NCBI GenBank assembly: GCA_964449325.1
Contig: CAYUYJ010000027.1
Location: forward strand, 1-38,531
Length of the DNA stretch: 38,531 bases
Origin: RGIG3002 sp964449325
Lineage (GTDB): Bacteria > Bacillota > Clostridia > Lachnospirales > Lachnospiraceae
Direction: 5' to 3'
The stretch's first letter is position 1, and every line of letters begins with the position of its first letter. Made by a program: the position numbers and the translations under genes. This document shows positions 1 to 8,622 of the stretch, piece by piece. The notes beneath the pieces are model-generated. The model saw only the letters and a list, made by a program, of their open reading frames with translations, was not told the DNA's origin and made no database searches.

Positions 1-48
1 AATCAAGGGTTCGCGCCACTTTGCTTTTCTTTAACTGTCGAAAACGGG

Positions 49-77
49 ATTATACAATATTTTGACAGTAGTTACAA
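49..77 (-). promoter_or_regulatory. Candidate sigma-A promoter reading out of the left edge
   Basis: On the minus strand a TATAAT box (49-54) lies 17 bases from a TTGTAA -35-like box (72-77), just past the symporter stop. The target gene would lie beyond the window edge. The -10 box is perfect and the -35 box is weak, so this rests on sequence pattern only. Confidence 0.35.
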
Positions 78-86
78 TAAATCTTC

Positions 87-1415
87 CTATTTTTCCTCAC
101 TACTATTCGCTGCCTCAGTATCCCTGATAATTGTTTTCCGAAGCAGAAACAGACTGCAAATATTAGGAATTGCCATAAGCGAATTGAACAAATCCGCCAA
201 ATTCCATACCAATTCCAACGATAAAACCGTTCCCAGATAGACCATCAAAATAAACGCAAGCTGATACAGACCGATTCTGTCTTTTCCGAACAGGAAACAA
301 GCCGCGCATTCTCCGTAATAACTCCATCCGATAATGGTTGCAAATGCAAATAAAACAAGCGATACCGTCAAAATCCATTCTCCTCCGGGCAGTAATGAAA
401 ACGCAGCAAAACATAGCCTGTCGTTTGCGATTCCAAAAAAACACGCCGGATTTTTCAGCATACAACTTATAATCGTAATTCCTGTAATGGCACACATCAC
501 TACTGTATCCCAGAAAACACCTGTCATTGAAATCATTCCCTGTTCCACGGCAGAATCGGTTTTCGCGTCTGCTGCCGACATGGCAATTGAACCCATTCCG
601 GCTTCATTGGTAAACAGTCCCTTTGAAATTCCCACCCGAATTCCTGTCATCACTGTACCACCCACTATTCCACCTGCAACGGACCCGGAACAAAAGACAG
701 ACTTTATGATAACCGCTATCGCTTTCGGTACAAAAGAAATATTCATACACAAAAGTAAAAAACAGCTCCCCAAATACAAAAAACTCATCATCGGTACTAA
801 AAAGGTACAGACTCTGGTTATTTTCTTACTGCCGTCTAACATAATATTTCCTGTAAGCAACGCAGCCGCGATTCCCACTATCCGGATAGGTATAGGCAAC
901 TTTTCGGTCACTGCTGCTCCAATGGCATGTGACTGCACGCTGCTTCCGATTCCAAAAGATGCAGCAACGGTGAAAAAAGCGAAAAAGAGTGCCGCCTTTC
1001 TTTTATGAAGCACTCTTTCCAATACATACATCGGTCCGCCCATATAGGAGCCGTCCGATTTCTTTATACGGTATTTTACGGACAAAAAACACTCTGCATA
1101 GCTTGTCGCTATGCCAAAAATACCGGTAATCCAGCACCAGAAAACCGCCCCCGGTCCGCCTATTGCAATTGCCGTGGATATACCGATAATATTTCCGGTT
1201 CCAATCGTAGCGGCAAGCGCCGTTGCCAGTGATGCATAGGGTGAAATCCCGCCTTTTCCTTCTTCTCCTGCTGAAAGGCTTCTTCTGATTCCGTAAGGAA
1301 TCTTTCTTTGAATAAATTTCAGCCGGATTGTAAAATAAATATGAGTCCCAAGTAACAAAAAAAGCAGGGAAAAATTCCATACGGAATTTTGGAATAATGC
1401 AAGAATCTCTGACAT
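87..1415 (-). CDS. Sodium:alanine (AgcS family) symporter
   Basis: Polytopic membrane carrier of the alanine/glycine:cation symporter family, expected to import alanine or glycine with Na+ across the cytoplasmic membrane. The protein is about 442 residues, the usual family size. It contains the typical early segment TIGTGNIIGISTAIAIGGPG, the motif GGPMYVLE and a later NEAGMGSIAMSAA segment, all characteristic of AgcS transporters. I prefer the ATG at 1415, which follows GAGAGG and gives the family-type N-terminus; a GTG at 1445 behind AAGGAA would add ten residues. It lies 100 bases downstream of the chemoreceptor stop with no clear terminator between them, so partial cotranscription is possible. 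Family assignment is firm; substrate preference is inferred from the family. Confidence 0.9.
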   Translation of the reverse strand: MSEILALFQNSVWNFSLLFLLLGTHIYFTIRLKFIQRKIPYGIRRSLSAGEEGKGGISPYASLATALAATIGTGNIIGISTAIAIGGPGAVFWCWITGIFGIATSYAECFLSVKYRIKKSDGSYMGGPMYVLERVLHKRKAALFFAFFTVAASFGIGSSVQSHAIGAAVTEKLPIPIRIVGIAAALLTGNIMLDGSKKITRVCTFLVPMMSFLYLGSCFLLLCMNISFVPKAIAVIIKSVFCSGSVAGGIVGGTVMTGIRVGISKGLFTNEAGMGSIAMSAADAKTDSAVEQGMISMTGVFWDTVVMCAITGITIISCMLKNPACFFGIANDRLCFAAFSLLPGGEWILTVSLVLFAFATIIGWSYYGECAACFLFGKDRIGLYQLAFILMVYLGTVLSLELVWNLADLFNSLMAIPNICSLFLLRKTIIRDTEAANSSEEK

Positions 1416-1515
1416 CCTTTCATACCTCTCAAGAACTGCTTCCACAAATTCCTTTCAATATATGAATGGATTTTCCCTGTTATTCCTTTTCCCTGCCTGA
1501 TTGCCGATAATCTGT

Positions 1516-2817
1516 TTATCTTCCTGCCTTCTTCTTTACCGCGTCTACATCAAACTCTTTAATGTAACCCACCAATTCTTCGGAAACCGAAACAACCTTG
1601 TTCGTCGCTTCATTACATTCCTTCACAATCTCACGGAATTTTTCCATGTTCTCGGTTGTTATTTCCGCACTTTCCGCATTCTGCTGTGCGGATACGGTCA
1701 TAGAAGAAATGCCGTTTCCAATCACTTCTTTATGCGTATCCAACTCATCTACTTCTCCGCTAATCTGTTTCACGGAATCATGTACTTTGGCAATCTCTCT
1801 GTTCAAAGAGCTGAAAATTGCTTCTGTATCCTGAATTTTCTGATTCTGCTTTAAGAATGCTTCCGATACTTCTTTTGTAATTTCCACACTCACTTCTGAA
1901 TTAGCCAACAGGTCGGAAACGATTTTTCCAATCTGTTCTGTAGATTCTCTTGACTGATCTGCCAGTGCACGAATTTCTTCCGCAACAACCGCAAAGCCTT
2001 TTCCCTGCTCTCCTGCTCTTGCCGCTTCAATACTTGCATTCAAAGCAAGCAGATTGGTCTGATTGGAAATTCCGGCGATAATTTCTGTTGCAGTGCGAAT
2101 CTGTTGTGCAGACTGGTTCGTCAAATCTGTCTGCTGTCTGACATTTTCTATTGCATGGCTGCTCTTTTCGCTGATTTCCACCAGTTCCTTCATAATCTTC
2201 TCTGCTGACAAATCATATTCCTGCATAAGCTGTGCACTCTGTGCAAGACTCTCGATATTTCCCGCTATTTTTTCAATAGATGCACTAATCGCATCAATTT
2301 TCTCCTTCATATCATTTGTCTGCTCTGCCTGAGAAACCGTATTGGATGCAATATTTTCCACTTCGCTTCCGGTCTGTCTTAAAGAATCTGACATATTATT
2401 AAAAATGGATTTAAAGTCTTCCGATACTTCTTCCAATGCAACCGTTGCTTTCCGGATTCCTGCCACTACCTGAGCAAAGGAAGAAATCGTTCCCTGTACC
2501 GAACGAACCATTGTTCCTATCTCATCATTTCTTTGTGAAAGCTTCTTTTCCTTTTCGGTTAACACATCTCCCGACACATTTCCCATACCGCTGAATATCC
2601 GGTATATCTTATCAAACAAAAACTTCAGCGCTCCGCATATCAGCCCTAAAACAACCAACATGCTGAGAAGTATTAAAATCATTGCCACGAAACTGCCGAT
2701 TATACCTTTTTCCAACAATTTCAACACAATAATTTGCCATACTGCAATAACAAGAACAAAAATTCCCATGCCGAGAATCATTTTGTTGCGAAACGCTTTT
2801 TTCGTCGTATCTTCCAT
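1516..2817 (-). CDS. Methyl-accepting chemotaxis protein without an extracellular sensor domain
   Basis: Membrane-anchored chemoreceptor of about 433 residues. Two hydrophobic segments (about residues 13-35 and 41-66) are separated by only about five residues, so there is almost no extracytoplasmic ligand domain. A HAMP-like or linker stretch and a long helical signalling domain follow. The conserved hairpin tip is present around residues 250-290 (SNQTNLLALNASIEAARAGE and onward), which in this family contacts CheA and CheW. The start at 2817 is chosen because GGAGG lies eight bases upstream; an upstream in-frame ATG at 2901 lacks a well-spaced site. It presumably senses a cytoplasmic or membrane cue, or pairs with other receptors. 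No other chemotaxis gene is in the window. Confidence 0.9.
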   Translation of the reverse strand: MEDTTKKAFRNKMILGMGIFVLVIAVWQIIVLKLLEKGIIGSFVAMILILLSMLVVLGLICGALKFLFDKIYRIFSGMGNVSGDVLTEKEKKLSQRNDEIGTMVRSVQGTISSFAQVVAGIRKATVALEEVSEDFKSIFNNMSDSLRQTGSEVENIASNTVSQAEQTNDMKEKIDAISASIEKIAGNIESLAQSAQLMQEYDLSAEKIMKELVEISEKSSHAIENVRQQTDLTNQSAQQIRTATEIIAGISNQTNLLALNASIEAARAGEQGKGFAVVAEEIRALADQSRESTEQIGKIVSDLLANSEVSVEITKEVSEAFLKQNQKIQDTEAIFSSLNREIAKVHDSVKQISGEVDELDTHKEVIGNGISSMTVSAQQNAESAEITTENMEKFREIVKECNEATNKVVSVSEELVGYIKEFDVDAVKKKAGR

Positions 2818-2869
2818 TTCTTTTTCCTCCGTGACAAAATCTATTGTAGGTATTTTACCCCTGTTTTTT

Positions 2870-2875
2870 ATTATA
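2870..2875 (-). promoter_or_regulatory. Possible -10 box upstream of the chemoreceptor
   Basis: A perfect TATAAT on the minus strand lies about 55 bases upstream of the chemoreceptor start. No convincing -35 hexamer is found at 16-18 bases, so the call is tentative. Confidence 0.25.
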
Positions 2876-3113
2876 ACACAACTTCTTCTTTTCTGCCACA
2901 TTCTCCTACGTTTATCACTTGTTTATCACTTGTTGCATTATTCACCAAGCCAACAATAATCAAAGCAAGGTGCGACAGCATTAAATCCGCGAGATTAATT
3001 TGGGATAAGTTGTACTTGTCCAAGAACTTGACCAGGCGCCGCCCTTCTTCTCGTGCACCTTGACAAATATATATCGACCTCGTAAAATCACTTTTAAGAT
3101 GATTATGTATCAA
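2871..3113 (-). CDS. Uncertain short ORF or gene remnant
   Basis: An 80-codon open frame that could start only at TTG (3113), with no ribosome binding site seen. The part between about 2940 and 3060 is clearly richer in G+C than the flanking intergenic DNA. It translates to a plausible amphipathic sequence containing REEGRRLVKFLDKYNLSQIN followed by a hydrophobic stretch. I do not recognise the family. It may be a fragment of a decayed gene, because the GC-rich part stops abruptly on both sides. Near its end is a direct repeat of ACAAGTGATAA. Treat as a hypothetical at best. Confidence 0.2.
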   Translation of the reverse strand: MIHNHLKSDFTRSIYICQGAREEGRRLVKFLDKYNLSQINLADLMLSHLALIIVGLVNNATSDKQVINVGECGRKEEVVL

Positions 3114-3177
3114 TAAATAACAAGCGGAACATTAAAATTAAAAATTTTGCATTAAAATTTTGAATGGAGAAATAAAT

Positions 3178-3291
3178 ATGATTAGAGCACTATTTACACT
3201 TATGTTTTTGCCCTTTATTGTGATTTGGAAATTAGTAATAGGAATTTTAAAGCTAATAGGATTTATAGATATTGTAGGCGGCAGTAAATAA
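3178..3291 (+). CDS. 37-residue hydrophobic small protein
   Basis: A short plus-strand ORF that standard length cut-offs would miss. It has a good ribosome binding site (GGAGA, seven bases before ATG). It encodes about 37 residues, beginning MIRALFTLMFLPFIVIWKLV, with one long hydrophobic segment, two lysines and a GGSK end, so it would be a single-pass or peripheral membrane peptide. The stop codon lies inside the loop of an intrinsic terminator that directly follows, which supports a real short transcript. I do not recognise the family. A small membrane regulator or a type I toxin-like peptide are possibilities, but nothing here decides between them. Confidence 0.55.
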   Translation: MIRALFTLMFLPFIVIWKLVIGILKLIGFIDIVGGSK

Positions 3292-3308
3292 TCTGCTGCC
3301 TTATTTTT
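3277..3308 (+). terminator. Intrinsic terminator of the small ORF
   Basis: GGCGGCAG pairs with CTGCTGCC (one G-T pair) around an eight-base loop and is followed by TTATTTTT. The stem begins inside the last codons of the 37-residue ORF. Confidence 0.7.
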
Positions 3309-3312
3309 ATGT

Positions 3313-3355
3313 AAAAAAAAATGCTGCAAACCATATAAAATCTAGGTTTTCAGCA
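3313..3355 (-). terminator. Intrinsic terminator after tRNA-Glu
   Basis: Read on the minus strand, TGCTG-A-AAACC pairs with GGTTT-G-CAGCA and runs into nine T residues. It ends the tRNA-Glu transcript and converges with the small ORF's terminator. Confidence 0.75.
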
Positions 3356-3390
3356 CTTCTAGGGTTGGGCTATTCATTTAAAATAGTCAA

Positions 3391-3462
3391 CAGCTCGTAG
3401 GGGAATCGAACCCCTGTTTCCGCCGTGAGAGGGCGGCGTCTTAACCGCTTGACCAACGAGCC
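3391..3462 (-). tRNA. tRNA-Glu (CTC anticodon)
   Basis: A 72-base cloverleaf on the minus strand. The acceptor arm GGCTCGT pairs with ACGAGCT (one G-T pair), and the D-stem is GTC/GAC. The anticodon stem CCGCC/GGCGG encloses loop CTCTCAC with anticodon CTC, and the T-arm is AGGGG/CCCCT with TTCGATT. The discriminator is G and CCA is not encoded. It lies downstream of the dUTPase-like gene. CTC is the rarer Glu isoacceptor, so a TTC copy is expected elsewhere. Confidence 0.93.
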
Positions 3463-3587
3463 TCATTACTTGTCTCACGCAAGTCCTTGACTATCTTATT
3501 ATACTTTTCACAAAAAAGCAAGTCTTTTTTTTATTTTTTTGAAACTTTTTTATTTCATCTTATGAAAATATACAAACCTTGCCCCAA

Positions 3588-4004
3588 TTAGTCCGCATTT
3601 CCCCGTTTTGTTTTTGAAAGTTCCTCTACTTCATTAAATTCCAAAGGCATATAGGGCATCACAATCAGCAATGCCACACGTTCCATTGGATTAATAGTCT
3701 GTGGAATATCGGTATCATTATGCAAATCCACAACAATTTCGCCCCGATAGTCTTCATCAATAACTGACATTCCCTGACACACGCGCAACCCCTGTCTGTT
3801 GGATAAGCCTTTTCTTCCTACTACCGCCCCAAAATATCCGTGAGGCAGTTCAATTGCCAGCCCGGTTCGTAACTTCACAGTCTGATGCGGAGGAATAACC
3901 GTCATAGTCTCTGTACACGCATATAAATCATAGCCTGCCCCATACTGGCTTCCCTGCGTAGGAATAATCGCTTTTTTGTTTACCTTTTTAATATTAATTA
4001 ACAT
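3588..4004 (-). CDS. dUTPase-like protein with degenerate motifs
   Basis: A 138-residue trimeric-dUTPase-fold protein. In the family this enzyme hydrolyses dUTP to dUMP and pyrophosphate. Motif I (AGYDLYA) and motif III (GMSVIDEDYRGEI, with the catalytic Asp region) are clear. Motif II reads GRKGLSNRQGL where PRSGLA is usual, and motif IV reads ERVALLIVMP where RIAQL is usual. The C-terminal motif V (glycine-rich, RG.GGFGSTG) is missing: the protein stops after TKRGNAD. Neither shifted frame restores motif V. The start is supported by AAAGGAG upstream. It lies 17 bases after polC and is probably cotranscribed with it. Because motif V closes over the substrate in characterised enzymes, activity is uncertain. 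The fold assignment is strong. Confidence 0.8.
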   Translation of the reverse strand: MLINIKKVNKKAIIPTQGSQYGAGYDLYACTETMTVIPPHQTVKLRTGLAIELPHGYFGAVVGRKGLSNRQGLRVCQGMSVIDEDYRGEIVVDLHNDTDIPQTINPMERVALLIVMPYMPLEFNEVEELSKTKRGNAD

Positions 4005-4021
4005 AACTCAAACTCCTTTCT

Positions 4022-7000
4022 TTATACTAAATCAAACAGACTGATTTGATTCGATTCCGGCAGATTACCGAGGAGATTCAAACTGTCCATCATCTCTATT
4101 ACTGTCTTGGAAGCTTTAGTCCGCTGTCTGAAATCATCCTTGGATAAGAATGGGCCGTCCTTTGCCGCTTCCACAATAGCATCTGCTGCCTTTTCCCCCA
4201 ATCCGTCAATACTGTTTAAGGAAGGCATTATCCTTCCGTCATCCATAATTTGAAAAAGTCTGGACTGTGCAGTAAAAATATCAATCGGCACAAACTCATA
4301 GCCTCTGGCATACATTTCCTGTACAATTTTCATATCCTTTTGCGTATCCTGTTCCTTTTTGGACAACGTATCCTGCCGCCTCTTATAGTCTGCCATTACA
4401 TTTTCCAGGTGCGCCTGTCCCTGACACATAATCTCATAGGAAAATGCCGAAGCACGAATACTGAAATATGCCGCATAATATGCCTGCGGATAGTTTACCT
4501 TGCAGTAAGCGATACGCCATGCCATCATAACGTAAGCCGCCGCATGAGCCTTCGGGAACATGTATTTAATCTTTTTACAGGACCAGATATACCAGTCCGG
4601 CACTCCTGCCGCCGTCATAGCTTCTTCCCACTCCGGCTTCAAGCCCTTGCCCTTCCGGACACTTTCCATAATGGTAAAGGAAAGACTGCTTTCTACACCG
4701 GTATTGATTAAGTAGGTCATAATATCATCACGGGTACAAATCGCCGTGGAAATAGTCGCTTTTCCTTCTTCAATCAAGGTTTGGGCATTCCCCAGCCATA
4801 CATCTGTTCCGTGGGACAGACCGGAAATACGTACCAAATCCGAAAAGGAAGACGGCTTCGTATCAATGAGCATCTGAATAACAAAGTCTGTTCCGAACTC
4901 CGGAATCCCAAGTGCACCAAGGGGACAACCACCAATCTGTTCCGGTTTGATTCCCAATGCATCCGTATTTTTAAACAAAGACATTACCTGCGGATCATCC
5001 AGCGGAATCTTAACCGGATCGATTCCCGTCAAATCCTGCAGCATACGAATCATGGTAGGATCATCGTGTCCCAGAATATCCAGTTTTAACAGGTTGTGGT
5101 CAATGGAGTGATAATCAAAATGGGTTGTAATGGTATCCGTTGTCATATCGTTTGCCGGATGCTGTACCGGAGTGAAAGAATTAATGTCCTCTCCCAAGGG
5201 AAGAACTACAATACCTCCCGGATGCTGTCCGGTACTTCTTCTAATTCCCGTACATCCGCCTACAATACGGTTAATCTCACATACCCGTTTTCTTCTGCCC
5301 CGCTCTTCAAAATAATTTTTCACATAACCAAATGCTGTTTTATCTGCCAGTGTTGCAATCGTTCCTGCACGGAAGGTCTGTCCGTAGCCGAAAATTACTT
5401 CCGTATATTTATGTGCCTTACTCTGATATTCTCCCGAGAAGTTCAAGTCGATATCCGGCTCTTTATCTCCCTTAAACCCAAGGAAAGTTTCAAAAGGAAT
5501 ATCAAAGCCGTCCTTCTTTAAGGGCTTACCGCACACAGGACAGTCCTTATCCGGCATATCACAGCCCGCCTTTCCGGCATAAGCACGTACCTCATCCGAA
5601 TAAAAATCACTGTAATAACAATTCGGACAATAATAGTGCGGACTTAAGGCATTTACTTCTGTAATACCTGCCATAAATGCCACAAAGGAAGATCCTACCG
5701 AACCACGGGAACCAACCAGATACCCATCCTCCACGGATTTCCATACCAGCTTCTGTGCGATAATATACATAACCGCAAATCCATTGGTAATAATGGAATG
5801 CAACTCTTTTTTCAACCGTTCTTCCACGATATCCGGCAGATTTTCTCCATACATCTCGTGTGCTTTATTATAACAAATATTCGTCAAAGTTTCATCCGAA
5901 TTTTCAATGACCGGCGGACATTTATCGGGACGTACCGGCGACATACAGTCAATCGTGTCGGCAATCAGGTTCGTATTGGTAATCACGACCTCTTCTGCCT
6001 TATCGCTTCCAAGGTATGCAAACTCCTCTAACATTTCCTCCGTTGTTCTAAGATAAAGAGGTGCCTGGTCATCCGCATCGCTAAAGCCCTTTCCTGCCAT
6101 AATGATACGCCGATATACTTCATCCTCCGGGTCCAGAAAATGCACATCACAAGTTGCTACAACAGGCTTCTTAAACTGTTCTCCAAGTGCTACAATTTTT
6201 TTATTGACTGCCTGAATATCCTCTACCGAATTAATATTCGGATGCTTGTCCGAAGCAATCATAAAATGGTTGTTCCCTACGGGCTGAATTTCCAGATAAT
6301 CATAAAAATTCACCAGCCTTGCAATTTCCGAATCGGATTTTCCGTCCAAAAGTGCCCGGTAAAGTTCTCCCGCTTCACAAGCACTTCCCAAAAGCAGCCC
6401 CTCTCTGTATTTTACAAATAAACTTTTTGGCACCTTCGGTCTTCGGTTAAAATAGGTCAGATGGGACTCCGAAACAAGCCGGTACAGATTAATCCGTCCG
6501 GTATTATTTTGTGCCAAAATAATAGCATGGTACGAAGGCAGCTTGCTGGTCGCCTCTACACTGGAAGCCCCAAGCGCATTAATCTGACTTAGATTTTCCA
6601 CCCCTTCACTTTTTAGCATCGGAATAAATTTCACAAAAATTTCCGCAGTTGCCTCTGCATCATCCACGGCACGATGATGGTTCTCCAAAGATACTCCCAA
6701 GGTTTTTGCCACCGCGTCCAAGGTATGTTTACTCTGGTTCGGAAGCAGTACCCTTGCAATACCCAAGGTATCCACATAGGTAAATTCCCGCTCCAAATTC
6801 AGACGTTTCGTATTTTCTATTATAAAACTCATATCAAAATTTGCGTTGTGTGCTACCAGCACCGCTCCTTCGCAAAAGGCAAGAAACTGCGGCAGAATTT
6901 CATCTATCATCGGAGAATCAATGACCATATTATCATTGATTCCGGTCAGTTTTTCAATTTCAAAAGGAATAGGTACATCAGGGTTTACAAAAGTGGAATA

Positions 7001-8587
7001 CCTGTCCGTAATCTCCCCCTTTTCTACCTTAACCGCACCAATTTCAATAATCCTGTTATTTATAGGAGAAAAGCCTGTCGTCTCAATATCGAAAACTACA
7101 TAGGTTTCCTCCAAAGACTGTCCCCTTCCTCCGGTCACAATCTCCTTTAAATCATCTACAAGATAAGCCTCTACACCATAAATAACTTTAAAGAAATCCT
7201 GTTTGTCCGGGTTCTCTTCTCCTGCTTCTTTTCTCTTTGTTTTCTCTGCCTTCCACAAATCCTCCCACACATGGTTGGCATCCGGGAAGGACTGGACTAC
7301 CCCATGGTCGGTAATGGCAATGGCAGGATGTCCCCATTTATAGGCACGTTTTACGATATCTTTTGCCTCGGAGACCCCATCCATGTCGCTCATTTTTGTA
7401 TGACAGTGAAGTTCCACTCTCTTTCTGGCGCTGTTATCCATCCGGCTTGTGGTAAAATCCGGTATTTTTTTCACGCCCACAATAGACCCGATTGTCAGCT
7501 CATTGTCAAATTTATCAATCACCGTCACCCCTTTGATTTTTACAAAGGCACCGGGTTTAATGTTTTCTAAAATTTCTCCAAGCTGTTCATTTCTTGTGAA
7601 CATCTTTACCGTCATCGTATCGGTAAAGTCCGTAATATCAAAAATAACAATGGTTTTCTCGTTTCGGATTTCCCGTTTATCCAAATTTAGGATTTTGCCA
7701 CGGATCACAACCTCTCCCATTTCTCCGAGAATTTCTTCCATGGCAATCGCTTCTTCTTCAAAATCCCTGCCGTAAAGTACATCCGGGTTGTCCGATTTCT
7801 TAGGTTGCCTGTTAAAGCCGCCTTTTCTTTCAAAGCTGCCTTTTCCTTTCTCTCCAAAACCGCTTCCTGTCTGTTTTTCCGCACTCTTTGCAGACTGCTT
7901 TTCTGCATTTTGGGGCTTTGTTCCTTCTCCTGCCGTCTTTCCGTCAGCCGTATCCTGCGTTCCGCCTTGTCCGACCGTTTGTGCACCGCCCTCCGAATCT
8001 CCGGTCTTTCCGACTCTTGCCGCAATTTCAGCCACCTGTCTGGCAATCAGAAGTTCATCCTCTTCCCGCCTTTTTTTCGGTTCTGCCTCCTTATATTCCA
8101 TCATAAAAATGCAGGAAAAACCGCACCGTTCATTAAAAATCTTTTCCAAAACCCGTGTCAAATCCTCTTCCTTGCTTCTGGCAAGTACAGAATCCTCTAC
8201 CGTCAGAACCACCTTTTTATTATCCGGATAAGTCACTGCCGCATTTTTAAAGGTATTATATTCAATATGATCATATTCACGCAGTTCAAGCAGAATACTG
8301 TCACGATATGTATTCATCAGTTTTTCCGGCGTATACTGAGAAGAAAGCTGATATTTTTCATATATCTTGATGGTCATATCCGCATTCGGAAATAATTTAT
8401 TTTTAATTGTTTCTTCTACAAAAAGAATGCTTTCTTTTTGAATCAGTCTGTCACAGGATATGTAAATCCGGATAAAATCCTTCCGTCTTGTTGCGGATAC
8501 CTTTTCTACCGAAACCTGCTCAAACAAATCCTGTAAATTTTTATCCAGCTTTAAGGTTGGAAATACCTCAAAAAACTTTTTCGCCAT
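4022..8587 (-). CDS. polC: DNA polymerase III, PolC type (alpha subunit with 3'-5' exonuclease)
   Basis: Replicative DNA polymerase of low-GC Gram-positives, about 1521 residues. In order: an N-terminal domain (1-175), a Gly/Gln/Lys-rich low-complexity linker (about 195-265), an OB-fold (about 290-375) and a first PHP segment with HCHTKMSDMDG (about 394). A DnaQ-type exonuclease is inserted next (about 496-665, FDIETTGFS and HRAVDDAEA). The rest is the remaining PHP segment, the polymerase core with GSRGSVGSSF and PDIDLNFSGEYQ, and paired CxxC zinc ligands (CPNC, CPVCG). The ATG at 8587 follows GGGTGA at good spacing; a GTG at 8596 would add three residues. It lies just after ispG, as is common in Firmicutes. 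Confidence 0.98.
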   Translation of the reverse strand: MAKKFFEVFPTLKLDKNLQDLFEQVSVEKVSATRRKDFIRIYISCDRLIQKESILFVEETIKNKLFPNADMTIKIYEKYQLSSQYTPEKLMNTYRDSILLELREYDHIEYNTFKNAAVTYPDNKKVVLTVEDSVLARSKEEDLTRVLEKIFNERCGFSCIFMMEYKEAEPKKRREEDELLIARQVAEIAARVGKTGDSEGGAQTVGQGGTQDTADGKTAGEGTKPQNAEKQSAKSAEKQTGSGFGEKGKGSFERKGGFNRQPKKSDNPDVLYGRDFEEEAIAMEEILGEMGEVVIRGKILNLDKREIRNEKTIVIFDITDFTDTMTVKMFTRNEQLGEILENIKPGAFVKIKGVTVIDKFDNELTIGSIVGVKKIPDFTTSRMDNSARKRVELHCHTKMSDMDGVSEAKDIVKRAYKWGHPAIAITDHGVVQSFPDANHVWEDLWKAEKTKRKEAGEENPDKQDFFKVIYGVEAYLVDDLKEIVTGGRGQSLEETYVVFDIETTGFSPINNRIIEIGAVKVEKGEITDRYSTFVNPDVPIPFEIEKLTGINDNMVIDSPMIDEILPQFLAFCEGAVLVAHNANFDMSFIIENTKRLNLEREFTYVDTLGIARVLLPNQSKHTLDAVAKTLGVSLENHHRAVDDAEATAEIFVKFIPMLKSEGVENLSQINALGASSVEATSKLPSYHAIILAQNNTGRINLYRLVSESHLTYFNRRPKVPKSLFVKYREGLLLGSACEAGELYRALLDGKSDSEIARLVNFYDYLEIQPVGNNHFMIASDKHPNINSVEDIQAVNKKIVALGEQFKKPVVATCDVHFLDPEDEVYRRIIMAGKGFSDADDQAPLYLRTTEEMLEEFAYLGSDKAEEVVITNTNLIADTIDCMSPVRPDKCPPVIENSDETLTNICYNKAHEMYGENLPDIVEERLKKELHSIITNGFAVMYIIAQKLVWKSVEDGYLVGSRGSVGSSFVAFMAGITEVNALSPHYYCPNCYYSDFYSDEVRAYAGKAGCDMPDKDCPVCGKPLKKDGFDIPFETFLGFKGDKEPDIDLNFSGEYQSKAHKYTEVIFGYGQTFRAGTIATLADKTAFGYVKNYFEERGRRKRVCEINRIVGGCTGIRRSTGQHPGGIVVLPLGEDINSFTPVQHPANDMTTDTITTHFDYHSIDHNLLKLDILGHDDPTMIRMLQDLTGIDPVKIPLDDPQVMSLFKNTDALGIKPEQIGGCPLGALGIPEFGTDFVIQMLIDTKPSSFSDLVRISGLSHGTDVWLGNAQTLIEEGKATISTAICTRDDIMTYLINTGVESSLSFTIMESVRKGKGLKPEWEEAMTAAGVPDWYIWSCKKIKYMFPKAHAAAYVMMAWRIAYCKVNYPQAYYAAYFSIRASAFSYEIMCQGQAHLENVMADYKRRQDTLSKKEQDTQKDMKIVQEMYARGYEFVPIDIFTAQSRLFQIMDDGRIMPSLNSIDGLGEKAADAIVEAAKDGPFLSKDDFRQRTKASKTVIEMMDSLNLLGNLPESNQISLFDLV

Positions 8588-8622
8588 GTCATTCACCCGC
8601 GATTTTTCTTTTTTCCATACTC

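Noticed and set aside
334..1008. Long plus-strand open frame opposite the symporter
   Set aside because: It is the antisense of agcS, has no ribosome binding site, and its product shows no recognisable features.
3138..3329. 63-codon minus-strand frame
   Set aside because: It overlaps the small ORF and two terminators and has no ribosome binding site.
3546..3570. TTTCAT-3-ATGAAA palindrome after the dUTPase-like gene
   Set aside because: Short stem and no T-run on the minus strand, so not a convincing terminator.
7788..8395. Plus-strand frames opposite the PolC linker
   Set aside because: They are antisense to polC, and their Phe/Ser/Pro-rich composition follows from the low-complexity linker.
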